A stretch of 64,000 nt of DNA from Xanthomarina sp. F2636L. Lineage in GTDB: Bacteria; Bacteroidota; Bacteroidia; Flavobacteriales; Flavobacteriaceae. Both the position numbers and the translations under genes were made by a program. The notes below the pieces were generated by a model. The model did no database searches, was not told the DNA's origin, and saw only the letters and a list, made by a program, of their open reading frames with translations. Positions 8,852 to 17,105 of the stretch are shown in pieces; position 1 is the first letter of the stretch; every line of letters begins with the position of its first letter. The stretch is from positions 1 to 64,000 of the forward strand of contig NZ_JAPMLM010000055.1 of NCBI RefSeq assembly GCF_026410195.1, written 5' to 3'.

Positions 8852-9424
8852 CTAATTAGTATAAGCGTAAAGTTCTTTTGCTTCTTTTAGTTTGTAGGTG
8901 CCTTCAGCATCTATTATAATATCGTAAAAGCGTATTTTTTTACTATCTGTTGTCTGAATCATGGCAGAAAGTATCATGCTGTTGTTTTTAACAGATGAGG
9001 ATTCATCAACCATTAATTTCACAATAGAATTTTTTAAATGTAGATTTTCTGTGATTTCGAAAAACTGTTTGTCAACTATTTTATTAAAAACTTCTTTAGA
9101 GTTCTTAGTAATTATAACTTCAGAAATAAACTCTCTATGATATTCTTTAAAGTTTATGGTGTCTTGTTTAAATTCATATAAAACACTTTTTTCCATATTA
9201 GAATACGTTTTCATTTTTATATGGAAACCATTACTTAAAATAGTGTCTGTAACTACTTCTGTATAAGATTCAGGAATGTAAGTGATGTTTTCAGAAAAGG
9301 AATCTAATAACTTATTTTCTATTAAAATATCCGTATTAGATTTATAAACTCGATATCTTCCATCGCAACTTACAGAAGCAATCCCAATACACATAAGTAC
9401 AAGTGTAAAAATATATTTTCCCAT
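8852..9424 (-). CDS. Putative lipoprotein, unknown function
   Basis: 190 residues. The N-terminus MGKYIFTLVLMCIGIASVSC is a signal sequence ending in a lipobox-like ASVSC, with Cys20 as the probable lipidation site. The mature part is mixed alpha/beta with many charged residues and no motif I recognise. The genes run dnaX (89-nt gap), this gene, miaE (15-nt gap), all on the minus strand. No function can be assigned. Confidence 0.7.
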   Translation of the reverse strand: MGKYIFTLVLMCIGIASVSCDGRYRVYKSNTDILIENKLLDSFSENITYIPESYTEVVTDTILSNGFHIKMKTYSNMEKSVLYEFKQDTINFKEYHREFISEVIITKNSKEVFNKIVDKQFFEITENLHLKNSIVKLMVDESSSVKNNSMILSAMIQTTDSKKIRFYDIIIDAEGTYKLKEAKELYAYTN

Positions 9425-9512
9425 AAATTTCCTGTTTAAATTAAGTATCTAATCTTGTTATTTCCTTATCTATTTTCTGAGTTTGTAAACTAGTATTAAT
9501 TTCTTTTTTAGA

Positions 9513-11264
9513 TTAAATATCTAAATCAAACATTTTTCTTAAGTTTTCTATAGCTGGATTTTTTTCAAGCAACTTTTCGTATTTATCTCTATCTGTATAT
9601 GCATATTGTTTTTCCATTTCTTCATTAATATCAATAGATAAATGAAGATTGTAATTGTTTAGAGATTTTTTCAAAAACATCATCAAATCGTATTGCTGAC
9701 GCTCAAGTTCTACTTTGTTTGTAGAATTTGGAAACTCTAAATAAATAGTTGTACCTTTTACTTTTGGCGTATCTATAGAAAGAATAGAAGCTAAATTAAA
9801 CTGTCCACTTTCCTCCAATTGTTTTATAAAGCTGTTCCAATGTGACATGAATTCTTCATTAGTAAAAGAATCTGTTGGTAAATTCTCTTCATCAACAACC
9901 ACTTCCATCTGTTTTATTTGATGTTCCTTTTTGGCTTTAATGCTTTTTAAAGACAAACCAGAAGTGGCTTTTTTTCCACTGTTTAATGAAATCTTTGGAG
10001 TTTTAGTTTTTTCAGGTTCAGAAACCGTCTTTGCTGAGTTATCTGGAGTATTTGTCTTGTTTGTTGAAACGCTAGTATACGATTGTTGTTTAGGTTCTTG
10101 AGCTGTTATTGGTTGTTTTTCAGGAATAGCAACAGGAACAGGTTTAATTCCTTTTTTTATAAAGTAACTAGCAGGAATTATGAAGTTTTTGCTATTTTTT
10201 TTTTCTCCATCAAAAGTGATAGAGGCAAGCTGCATGAGGCATAATTCAACAAGTAACCGTTGATTTTTACTGGATTTAAACTTCAGATCGCAATCGTTAG
10301 CCAACTCTATGCCTTTCATTAAAAAAGCTTGAGACCCTTTTTGTGATTGAATGAGATATTTTTCTTTGGTTTCTTCACCAACCTCTAATAATTCGATGGT
10401 CTCAGAGTTTTTGCAAACCAACAAATCTCTAAAGTGGGAGGCTAGTCCTGAAATATAATGATGTCCATCGAAACCTTTTGCCAAAATACTATTAAACTGA
10501 ATTAGTAAACTTGGAATGTTGTTTTCAAAAATTAAATCTGTACTTGTAAAGTAGGTTTCATAATCCAGAACGTTTAAATTCTCTGTAACAGCTTGTCTGG
10601 TTAAATTTTTTCCAGAAAAACTGACCACACGATCAAAAATAGAAAGAGCATCACGCATGGCTCCATCTGCTTTTTGGGCAATAATATGAAGTGCATCATC
10701 TTCAGCTTGAACGCCTTGTTCTTTAGCAATATATTTTAAATAATCTTTAGCGTCTTTTACAGAAATCCGTTTAAAATCGAAAATCTGACAGCGTGAAAGA
10801 ATGGTTGGGATAATCTTATGCTTTTCGGTAGTTGCAAGAATAAAGATGCAATGTTTTGGTGGTTCTTCTAAAGTTTTTAAAAAAGCATTAAAAGCAGCTT
10901 GAGAAAGCATATGAACCTCGTCAATAATATATACTTTATATTTTCCAACCTGTGGGGGAATTCTAACTTGATCGGTTAATTCTCTTATCTGGTCCACGCC
11001 ATTGTTGGAAGCCGCATCTAATTCAAAAATATTGAAGGCAAAATCTTCATCTTCTTTTTCTGTACCATCACTATTAATCATTTTAGCTAAAATACGAGCA
11101 CAGGTTGTTTTACCAACCCCACGAGGTCCAGTAAACAGAAGTGCTTGCGCTAAATGATTGTTTTCAATAGCATTCAGTAAGGTGTTTGTAATAGCTTGCT
11201 GTCCCACAACATCTTTAAATGTTTGAGGTCTGTATTTACGTGCAGATACTACAAAGTGTTCCAA
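9513..11264 (-). CDS. dnaX: DNA polymerase III subunit gamma/tau
   Basis: 583 residues. DnaX is the ATPase motor of the clamp loader. Visible: Walker A GPRGVGKT (46-53), Walker B DEVH (115-118), sensor-1 region FILATTEKHK and the SRC arginine-finger motif (157-159). Domain III ends near residue 350 (LVELCLMQLASITF), followed by a Pro/Lys/Thr-rich linker (about 375-455) and a tau-specific C-terminal domain. The zinc-module cysteines usually found after Walker A are absent; that position reads KMINSDGTEKEDEDFAFNIF. Codons 354-357 contain an uninterrupted A10 run; one extra A gives an immediate TAG, and one fewer gives TAA after five codons, so a 357-361-residue gamma form could arise by slippage. 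Confidence 0.97.
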   Translation of the reverse strand: MEHFVVSARKYRPQTFKDVVGQQAITNTLLNAIENNHLAQALLFTGPRGVGKTTCARILAKMINSDGTEKEDEDFAFNIFELDAASNNGVDQIRELTDQVRIPPQVGKYKVYIIDEVHMLSQAAFNAFLKTLEEPPKHCIFILATTEKHKIIPTILSRCQIFDFKRISVKDAKDYLKYIAKEQGVQAEDDALHIIAQKADGAMRDALSIFDRVVSFSGKNLTRQAVTENLNVLDYETYFTSTDLIFENNIPSLLIQFNSILAKGFDGHHYISGLASHFRDLLVCKNSETIELLEVGEETKEKYLIQSQKGSQAFLMKGIELANDCDLKFKSSKNQRLLVELCLMQLASITFDGEKKNSKNFIIPASYFIKKGIKPVPVAIPEKQPITAQEPKQQSYTSVSTNKTNTPDNSAKTVSEPEKTKTPKISLNSGKKATSGLSLKSIKAKKEHQIKQMEVVVDEENLPTDSFTNEEFMSHWNSFIKQLEESGQFNLASILSIDTPKVKGTTIYLEFPNSTNKVELERQQYDLMMFLKKSLNNYNLHLSIDINEEMEKQYAYTDRDKYEKLLEKNPAIENLRKMFDLDI

Positions 11265-11314
11265 TTTTTTCTGAATTTATTTTAGCAATCTAATTAAGAT
11301 AACTGCTAAAGTAA

Positions 11315-11322
11315 CAAAGTTA
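11315..11322 (-). promoter_or_regulatory. -7 element of the dnaX promoter
   Basis: On the minus strand TAACTTTG matches TAnnTTTG. The expected start of transcription is about 11308, giving a leader of roughly 44 nt for dnaX. No clear TTG at -33. Confidence 0.4.
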
Positions 11323-11491
11323 AAAATAAGGTTTAAAATAAGTACTATTCCTATTTAAATTTAATAGGAGTTATTAACAAAAATCACCTTTAAAAAATAA
11401 AACTATAAAAGGGGTCTCTTTAGTTTGTAAAATAATCTAAAATCTACTTTACTTTTGGTGAATATAACTAGAGACACTTATATCTTTTATG

Positions 11492-11499
11492 TATTTTTG
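11492..11499 (+). promoter_or_regulatory. -7 element of the rnpB promoter
   Basis: TATTTTTG matches TAnnTTTG exactly. The predicted transcription start, about 11504-11506, coincides with the first base of the P1 helix of RNase P RNA, which supports both calls. Confidence 0.65.
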
Positions 11500-11501
11500 C
11501 A

Positions 11502-11808
11502 GGAAGTAAATCGCCTTATCGCTGTTCGTTTAGTCGAATGGAGGAAAGTCCGAACACCAAAGTGCAACATAGTGGTTAATGGCCACCAGTCGTGAGGCTA
11601 GGAAAAGTGCAACAGAAAGTATGTACAGGTAATGCTGTAGTGAAACCAGGTAAACTCTATGTGGTGCAATGTCATGTAAACCAACGATTGAAGGCTGCAC
11701 GCTTGATGTTGGAGGGTAGGCAGCTAAAGTGTTTTGGTAACAAAACACTCAGATAAATGATAAGGGCTCTTTTTTGAGTACAGAATTCGGCTTATAGATT
11801 TGCTTATA
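11502..11808 (+). ncRNA. rnpB: RNase P RNA (bacterial type A)
   Basis: The catalytic RNA of ribonuclease P, which matures tRNA 5' ends. Universal core segments are present: GAGGAAAGTCCGAACACC near 11540 (CR-I), ACAGAAAGTATGTACAGG near 11610, and at the 3' end AGATAAATGAT near 11750 followed by ACAGAATTCGGCTTATAG (CR-V), ending at about 11797. The P1 helix forms from AAGTAAATC (11504-11512) and GATTTGCTT (11797-11805), with one G-T pair. The length of about 305 nt is short for type A but usual in Bacteroidota. It lies convergent to rsmD and divergent from dnaX. Confidence 0.95.
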
Positions 11809-11809
11809 T

Positions 11810-11850
11810 AAACAATCCCATTTAGTGTATTCTATTTGGGACTTGTTTTT
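11810..11850 (+). terminator. Terminator after rnpB
   Basis: AAACAATCCCA (11810-11820) pairs with TGGGACTTGTTT (11837-11848) with one bulged base and is followed by T residues. It ends 6 nt from the convergent rsmD stop and may serve both genes. Confidence 0.7.
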
Positions 11851-11855
11851 ACAAT

Positions 11856-12413
11856 TTATTCTTCCTCATTTGCATTTTTTAATTCAAAAAAACTAAACAT
11901 ATTTCCACCATAACTTTTTGAATAACTAAAATTTTCAACCTTAGATAAATTAGTGTGCTTAGAATGCTCAACAATTAAAACACCATTTTCTTCCAGTAAA
12001 TTGTTTTTAAAAACTAGTTCAGGGATTTTAATAAAATCCTCGTCTGAAAATTCGTAAGGAGGATCTGCGAAAATAATATGCGCTTTTTGTGTGTTTTTTT
12101 CTAGAAACTTAAACACATCACTTTTTATAGTTTGCAACGGCATTTCGAAACTTCTAGCTGTTTCGTTTATAAACTTAATGCAACCATAATCTTGATCTAC
12201 ACAAGTAATATTTGTGGTGCCACGAGAAGCAAATTCGTAACTGATGTTTCCAGTGCCAGCAAAGAGGTCTAAGACTGAGACATCGTCGAAATAATACTGA
12301 TTGTTAAGAATATTGAACAAGGCTTCCTTAGCCATGTCCGTTGTTGGGCGAGTAGGTAGTTTTTTTGGAGCAGTAATCCGTCTGCCTTTATATTGTCCAG
12401 AAACAATGCGCAT
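11856..12413 (-). CDS. rsmD: 16S rRNA (guanine966-N2)-methyltransferase RsmD
   Basis: 185 residues. Class I SAM-dependent methyltransferase that modifies G966 of 16S rRNA. It starts MRIVSGQYKGRRI, the characteristic RsmD opening, followed by RPTTDMAKEALFNIL. The SAM-binding motif I is VLDLFAGTGNISYE (near 46-60) and the catalytic N6/N2-type motif IV is ADPPYEF near residue 116. Length is usual for the family. Its ATG shares one base with the stop of the upstream DUF3822 gene (TAATG), so the two are translationally coupled. Confidence 0.95.
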   Translation of the reverse strand: MRIVSGQYKGRRITAPKKLPTRPTTDMAKEALFNILNNQYYFDDVSVLDLFAGTGNISYEFASRGTTNITCVDQDYGCIKFINETARSFEMPLQTIKSDVFKFLEKNTQKAHIIFADPPYEFSDEDFIKIPELVFKNNLLEENGVLIVEHSKHTNLSKVENFSYSKSYGGNMFSFFELKNANEEE

Positions 12414-13234
12414 TAAAAACTTTGTATTAAAACAAAATCGGAATAATTCGATTTTGGTTTGTTAGTGTAAAGGTAAGAATCTAAGCGTTTTCCAAAACTT
12501 ATGTGTCTAATATATGTATATAATATGGTAAATAAGTTCGATTCTTTATCAATATCTCCCAAAAGTACGAGGTTTGTTTTTTCAGGATTTAGCCCTAATT
12601 GTTCCATGGTAAACAAGATGTAGTAAATAAAATCTTCTTTACTGGAATAATCGAAGGTGTTAAAAAGTATTAATTTTCCTTGGTTGGAAACTACAATTTC
12701 AAAGTGGTCTTTGTTGACATGAACATAAAACTTAACATCGTCAGCATGTTTTTCAATCTGTAATATTTTTTCAACTAAAATAGAGGAAAAATGATTGTAT
12801 GTAAAACTGCCAAAAGTCTCATAAATGTAATTATTAATATTCACGTAAGGAACGTAAACAGTCACACTATCATTGATTTCTAGATTGTCGTATACAATAA
12901 AATCCGATTTTAAAATTTTAGAATTAAACTTTAAATAATCTGCTAAATAGTCTTCATTAAATAAAGGTTTAGGAACAATTGTAGCCAATTCGTTTACATA
13001 AACGACATGTACTTTATTGAAGTTATTTTGAAGCTCCTTTTCAGTATTAAAAAGTTGTTTTAAAAAATCTAGAGCACCAAAAGGGGACAGTTTTTTTTCT
13101 TTTTCAAAATGTTTTAAATAAGTAATGGTATTTAAAACAGTATCTAGAATACAAAAAGAAAGTCCATTCAAACTTATTTGAATGGACAAATCTAAATTAG
13201 TTGATATATTTTCTGATTTATTCGCTGTCACCAT
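12413..13234 (-). CDS. DUF3822 family protein
   Basis: 273 residues from ATG 13234 (MVTANKSENISTNLDLS); an upstream in-frame ATG at 13270 would extend further into the preceding gene. The sequence has features of the DUF3822 family of Bacteroidota: LSIQISLNGLSFCILD at the start, a central YVPYVNINNYIYETFGSF, and a late VLLGDIDKESNL. The repeated strand pattern is compatible with an actin-like ATPase-related fold, but I see no confident catalytic motif. It overlaps the upstream membrane-protein gene by 17 nt and rsmD by 1 nt, so the three form one compact unit. The function is unknown. Confidence 0.8.
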   Translation of the reverse strand: MVTANKSENISTNLDLSIQISLNGLSFCILDTVLNTITYLKHFEKEKKLSPFGALDFLKQLFNTEKELQNNFNKVHVVYVNELATIVPKPLFNEDYLADYLKFNSKILKSDFIVYDNLEINDSVTVYVPYVNINNYIYETFGSFTYNHFSSILVEKILQIEKHADDVKFYVHVNKDHFEIVVSNQGKLILFNTFDYSSKEDFIYYILFTMEQLGLNPEKTNLVLLGDIDKESNLFTILYTYIRHISFGKRLDSYLYTNKPKSNYSDFVLIQSF

Positions 13235-13952
13235 AAGTTTTAGGCCAATTTCCATTGGTTTTAACTTCATCCATAGATCCTACTCGTAAAGCATCTCCAT
13301 TAACTCCATCAACAGCAATAACTTGATTTTCCTGAGCAATTAAGCCTTTGTTTTGATCGTGTAAAATAACACTTTTCTTAACGCTAGCTTCAAAAACTGG
13401 AATTTTCATATCGTTTTGTTCTAATAAGCCAGCTTTCATTTCAAATTTAGCATCTGTTGCAGGTACATTCATCATGGTTCTATATCTGTCAGAATTTTTA
13501 AATAAAGAATCTCTAACAGCTTTAAAACCTAAAGTATCTATAATTCTAAGTTCTTTTGTCATTTCAACACCACCATAACGTTTAGTCATTTCTTCATCTA
13601 TAACAGTTGAATCTCTACGTTGTGTAATGGTATATTGAGCAGTATCAATAAATTTTACCAAGTCTTCAAAATTAGGAGCAAATTTACCTGTTACTTGTTG
13701 GTGAGCTAATTGGGCATCTCTTATGTCAATAAGCTTTTCAATAACTGCAGCGTAACGTTTATTTTTTACTTTGTTAAATTGAATAGGTTCGAAAATAGAC
13801 ATATAGGTTAAATATCCTAAATAGAAAATTAATGCCCAAAGCGCAATAGTTAATACTGGCTTTAATTTAGAAGGAATAAATTTGTCAATTAGCCATACTA
13901 AACCAATTGTAACTACTATTACAGCAACAGCTATAAGAATTATTTTAAACAT
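13218..13952 (-). CDS. Conserved membrane-anchored protein, unknown function
   Basis: 244 residues. Two transmembrane helices at the N-terminus (IILIAVAVIVVTIGLVWLI about 4-22, and VLTIALWALIFYLGYLTYMS about 33-52) are followed by a soluble domain of about 190 residues containing KNKRYAAVIEKLIDIRDAQLAHQ, which resembles the helix after a type IV pilin-like N-terminus in some flavobacterial proteins. It has no enzyme motif. It is first in a unit with DUF3822 and rsmD, and the -7 element TAGATTTG lies at 13987-13994. It looks like a conserved Flavobacteriia protein; its role is not known to me. Confidence 0.75.
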   Translation of the reverse strand: MFKIILIAVAVIVVTIGLVWLIDKFIPSKLKPVLTIALWALIFYLGYLTYMSIFEPIQFNKVKNKRYAAVIEKLIDIRDAQLAHQQVTGKFAPNFEDLVKFIDTAQYTITQRRDSTVIDEEMTKRYGGVEMTKELRIIDTLGFKAVRDSLFKNSDRYRTMMNVPATDAKFEMKAGLLEQNDMKIPVFEASVKKSVILHDQNKGLIAQENQVIAVDGVNGDALRVGSMDEVKTNGNWPKTYGDSE

Positions 13953-13986
13953 AGTGTCAGTTATTAAATTTTATTAAGGTATAACG

Positions 13987-13994
13987 CAAATCTA
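13987..13994 (-). promoter_or_regulatory. -7 element for the membrane protein-DUF3822-rsmD unit
   Basis: TAGATTTG on the minus strand matches TAnnTTTG; a TTG lies 24 nt further upstream (14019-14021 on the plus-strand numbering), slightly longer than usual spacing. Confidence 0.5.
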
Positions 13995-14040
13995 CAATTT
14001 TTTTTTAATCGTAAAAACCAAAGGACGTAAAAATCATTCC

Positions 14041-14048
14041 TATATTTG
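14041..14048 (+). promoter_or_regulatory. -7 element of the helicase gene
   Basis: TATATTTG matches TAnnTTTG. It touches the first possible start codons (TTG 14046, ATG 14049), so transcription from about 14055 would exclude them and leave ATG 14076 as the start. Confidence 0.5.
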
Positions 14049-14075
14049 ATGAAATTTAATAAATTAACATCTTTC

Positions 14076-15503
14076 ATGACCCCTTCGGAATTTTATTCTC
14101 TTATAAAACAGCAATTTCCATTCCAACCAACTTCAAAACAAGAAATTGTTTTATTACAACTTTCGGAGTTTGTTTTTAGTAAAGACCCAAATGCACTTTA
14201 TTTATTAAAAGGGTATGCAGGTACAGGAAAAACAACTATTATTGGGACTATTGTTAATAATTTATGGAAGATAAAAAAAAGTGCTGTATTAATGGCTCCA
14301 ACGGGCCGGGCAGCCAAAGTCATCTCTAATTATTCAGGAAAGGAAGCTTTTACTATTCATAAAAAAATATATTTTCCAAAAAAAGAAAAAGGTGGTGGAG
14401 TTAAATTTGTTTTACAACCAAATAAACATAAAAACACCATATTTATAGTAGATGAAGCTTCTATGATTCCAGATGCTCCAAATGAATCTAAATTTTCTGA
14501 AAATCGCTCCTTGTTGGACGATTTAATACAATATGTGTATTCTGGATTTAATTGTAAGCTGTTATTAATTGGAGATACAGCGCAATTACCTCCTGTTAAA
14601 TTAGATTTAAGCCCAGCATTAGATTCAAATACCTTAGCGCTTAATTACAATAAGCAGGTTACTAAAATGGAGTTAGATGAAGTTGTTAGGCAAGAACAAG
14701 ATTCTGGAATTCTTGTAAATGCCACAAATTTACGGGAAGCACTTACAGATACCTTTTTCGACACTTTTAAATTTAATTTAAATACTTACACAGATATTGT
14801 TAGACTTGTTGATGGTTATGAAATTATGGATGCCATAAATGATGCTTATAGTCAATTAGGAAATGAAGAAACTGCCATAATTGTTAGAAGTAACAAGCGT
14901 GCCAATTTGTATAATGAGCAAATACGAACCCGGATTTTATTTAATGAAAATGAGTTAACTACTGGAGATTATTTAATGGTAGTAAAAAATAATTATTTCT
15001 GGATAAAACCTACAACCGAAGCAGGTTTTATAGCCAATGGTGATATTATTGAAGTTTTAGAAATATTTAATATTATTGATTTATATGGCTTTCGTTTTGC
15101 TGAAGTTAAAATTCGAATGGTCGATTATCCTAGAATGAGGCCCTTTGAAACCGTTTTGCTTTTAGATACTATTTCAGCTGAAACGCCTTCGCTTACTTAT
15201 GAAGACTCTAACAGACTTTATCAAGAAGTGATGAAAGATTACGAAAATGAAACTAGTAATTATAAAAAATTTTTAAGTGTCAAAAAGAATAAGTATTTTA
15301 ATGCGTTGCAGGTTAAATTTTCTTACGCCATAACGTGTCATAAATCTCAAGGAGGACAATGGAATACGGTATTTGTGGAACAACCATATCTACCAGAAGG
15401 CATTACAAAAGATTATTTACGCTGGTTGTACACAGCAGTGACTCGTGCTAAAGAAAAGCTTTATTTGATAGGTTTTCAGAATGAATTTTTTACCGAAGAA
15501 TAA
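14076..15503 (+). CDS. ATP-dependent DNA helicase, RecD/UvrD-C type
   Basis: 475 residues from ATG 14076 (MTPSEFYSLIKQQFPFQPT). A superfamily 1B helicase: Walker A GYAGTGKT (46-53), motif Ia MAPTGRAAKVI, motif II VDEASMI near residue 125, motif III LLIGDTAQLPPV, motif IV IVRSNKRANLYN, motif V ITCHKSQGGQW and motif VI LYTAVTRAKEKLYLIG at the C-terminus. All motifs are intact. It is the stand-alone RecD2-like or Dda-like form common in Bacteroidota, with no N-terminal extension. The role in DNA repair or recombination is by family only. ATG 14049 is an alternative start but overlaps the -7 element. Confidence 0.92.
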   Translation: MTPSEFYSLIKQQFPFQPTSKQEIVLLQLSEFVFSKDPNALYLLKGYAGTGKTTIIGTIVNNLWKIKKSAVLMAPTGRAAKVISNYSGKEAFTIHKKIYFPKKEKGGGVKFVLQPNKHKNTIFIVDEASMIPDAPNESKFSENRSLLDDLIQYVYSGFNCKLLLIGDTAQLPPVKLDLSPALDSNTLALNYNKQVTKMELDEVVRQEQDSGILVNATNLREALTDTFFDTFKFNLNTYTDIVRLVDGYEIMDAINDAYSQLGNEETAIIVRSNKRANLYNEQIRTRILFNENELTTGDYLMVVKNNYFWIKPTTEAGFIANGDIIEVLEIFNIIDLYGFRFAEVKIRMVDYPRMRPFETVLLLDTISAETPSLTYEDSNRLYQEVMKDYENETSNYKKFLSVKKNKYFNALQVKFSYAITCHKSQGGQWNTVFVEQPYLPEGITKDYLRWLYTAVTRAKEKLYLIGFQNEFFTEE

Positions 15504-15588
15504 ATCACCTTATCCCTAGAGTTTAAAAGATTATTAAAAAGTCAAAAAGTTTCAATCAAGTTAGAGGTTAAATATCTTTTAAAAGTCC

Positions 15589-15596
15589 TATTTTTG
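15589..15596 (+). promoter_or_regulatory. -7 element of the kdsB operon
   Basis: TATTTTTG matches TAnnTTTG; predicted start about 15603, leaving about 16 nt before the kdsB ATG at 15619. Confidence 0.5.
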
Positions 15597-15618
15597 AAAT
15601 AACAATGTAAATTTATAG

Positions 15619-16347
15619 ATGAAAATAATCTCCATGATACCAGCACGCTATAGTGCATCACGTTTTCCAGGCAAGCTTATGCAAGATTTGGGAGGAAAAT
15701 CTGTTATTAGAAGAACTTATGAAGCTACTGTAAATACCAAGTTGTTCGACGATGTTTTTGTGGTAACCGATAGTCAGATTATTTTCGATGAAATTACAAA
15801 TCATGGTGGAAAAGCCATTATAAGTAAAAAAGAACACGAATGTGGAAGCGATAGAATTGCAGAAGCAGTCGAATTTATGGATATCGATATTGTTGTAAAT
15901 GTTCAAGGAGATGAGCCATTTACCGAAGTCTCTTCCTTAAAAAAATTAATTGAAGTCTTTAAAGACGATACCAAAAAAGAAATCGATTTAGCTTCTTTAA
16001 TGGTTCATATTACAGATTGGGACGAAATTAAAAATCCAAATACAGTAAAAGTTATTGTAGATAAGAACAATTTTGCGCTTTATTTTTCACGTAGTCCAAT
16101 TCCATATCCAAGAGACGAAACCGTCAATGTTAAATACCACAAACATAAAGGTGTTTATGCCTTTAGGAAGGAAGCATTATTAGATTTTTACAGATTACCC
16201 ATGTTAAAATTGGAAGCATCAGAAAAAATTGAATGTATTCGTTATTTAGAATATAGCAAAAAAATAAAAATGGTGGAGACCGATGTTCAAGGTGTAGAAA
16301 TAGATACTCCAGAAGATTTGGAACGAGCAAAAAGGCTTTGGAAATAA
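15619..16347 (+). CDS. kdsB: 3-deoxy-manno-octulosonate cytidylyltransferase
   Basis: 242 residues. Activates Kdo (or Kdo8N) with CTP to CMP-Kdo for lipid A inner-core synthesis. The nucleotide-binding start [15 protein letters not shown] (6-20) is characteristic, followed by [19 protein letters not shown], and [10 protein letters not shown] (metal- and sugar-binding). [14 protein letters not shown] at the end matches KdsB. Length is normal. It leads a run of four plus-strand genes including a KdnB-like dehydrogenase. In Shewanella the KdsB partner of KdnA/KdnB uses Kdo8N, so this enzyme may also use the 8-amino sugar. Confidence 0.96.
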   Translation: MKIISMIPARYSASRFPGKLMQDLGGKSVIRRTYEATVNTKLFDDVFVVTDSQIIFDEITNHGGKAIISKKEHECGSDRIAEAVEFMDIDIVVNVQGDEPFTEVSSLKKLIEVFKDDTKKEIDLASLMVHITDWDEIKNPNTVKVIVDKNNFALYFSRSPIPYPRDETVNVKYHKHKGVYAFRKEALLDFYRLPMLKLEASEKIECIRYLEYSKKIKMVETDVQGVEIDTPEDLERAKRLWK

Positions 16348-16374
16348 AGAGCTATTATTAAAAATAGATTTGAA

Positions 16375-17079
16375 TTGATTAAAGAATACAAGAATATAAA
16401 AGTTATTGGCTTTGATGCAGATGATACACTTTGGGTAAACGAAACTTATTTTCGAGATGCTGAAAAAAGTTTTGCCAAATTATTATCTCAATATGAAACC
16501 TTAAACAAAATAGATCAGGAACTCTTTAAAAAGGAAATGAAAAACCTACCACTTTATGGTTATGGAGTTAAAGGATTTGTGCTTTCTATGGTAGAGATGG
16601 CTTTGGAATTGTCTAATAATACAGTGTCAAACAAAACAATACAAGCCATTTTAGATTTAGGAAAAGACATGCTAAATAAACCAGTAGAATTACTTGATGG
16701 AGTTGAAGAAGTGCTAAAAAATCTATCAACAAACTACCGACTTATTTTAGCTACAAAAGGCGATTTATTAGACCAACAACGAAAATTAGAAAAATCTGGT
16801 TTAACGGATTATTTTCATCATATTGAAGTTTTAATTGATAAACAAGAAGCTAATTATTCAAAACTTTTAAATCATTTAGATATTAAACCTTCAGAATTTT
16901 TAATGATAGGAAATTCATTAAAATCTGATGTGTTACCTTTAGTAAATATTAAAGCGCATGCTATTCATGTGCCATTTCATACAACTTGGGCACACGAACA
17001 AGTGAACGAGAAAGAGACCAATGGTAAAACCTATAAAACCGTAGCTGGTTTGTTGGATATTTTACCATTATTAAACTAA
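16375..17079 (+). CDS. HAD-superfamily hydrolase, probably starting at TTG
   Basis: 234 residues. Motif I GFDADDTLW (Asp nucleophile at residue 13) lies so close to the N-terminus that the only common in-frame start codon is TTG 16375; no ATG occurs upstream in frame and the next Met is well inside the cap. Motif II ILATKGD and motif III/IV LMIGNSLKSDV are present. The C1-type helical cap between motifs I and II excludes the small C0 KdsC family, so this is not an obvious Kdo-8-phosphate phosphatase. The substrate is unknown. It is 27 nt after kdsB and 26 nt before the KdnB-like gene, in the same transcript. Confidence 0.85.
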   Translation: MIKEYKNIKVIGFDADDTLWVNETYFRDAEKSFAKLLSQYETLNKIDQELFKKEMKNLPLYGYGVKGFVLSMVEMALELSNNTVSNKTIQAILDLGKDMLNKPVELLDGVEEVLKNLSTNYRLILATKGDLLDQQRKLEKSGLTDYFHHIEVLIDKQEANYSKLLNHLDIKPSEFLMIGNSLKSDVLPLVNIKAHAIHVPFHTTWAHEQVNEKETNGKTYKTVAGLLDILPLLN

Positions 17080-17105
17080 TTAGATAATTATAGTATTACG
17101 AATTC

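Noticed and set aside
9513-11264. A10 run in dnaX as a pseudogene frameshift
   Set aside because: The reading frame is intact through a complete tau C-terminus; slippage would only add a second product.
11530-11748. 72-residue minus-strand ORF in the rnpB region
   Set aside because: It lies antisense to RNase P RNA and has no start signal or coding character of its own.
16375-17079. KdsC (Kdo-8-phosphate phosphatase)
   Set aside because: A C1 cap follows motif I and the length is 234 residues; KdsC is capless and about 170-190.
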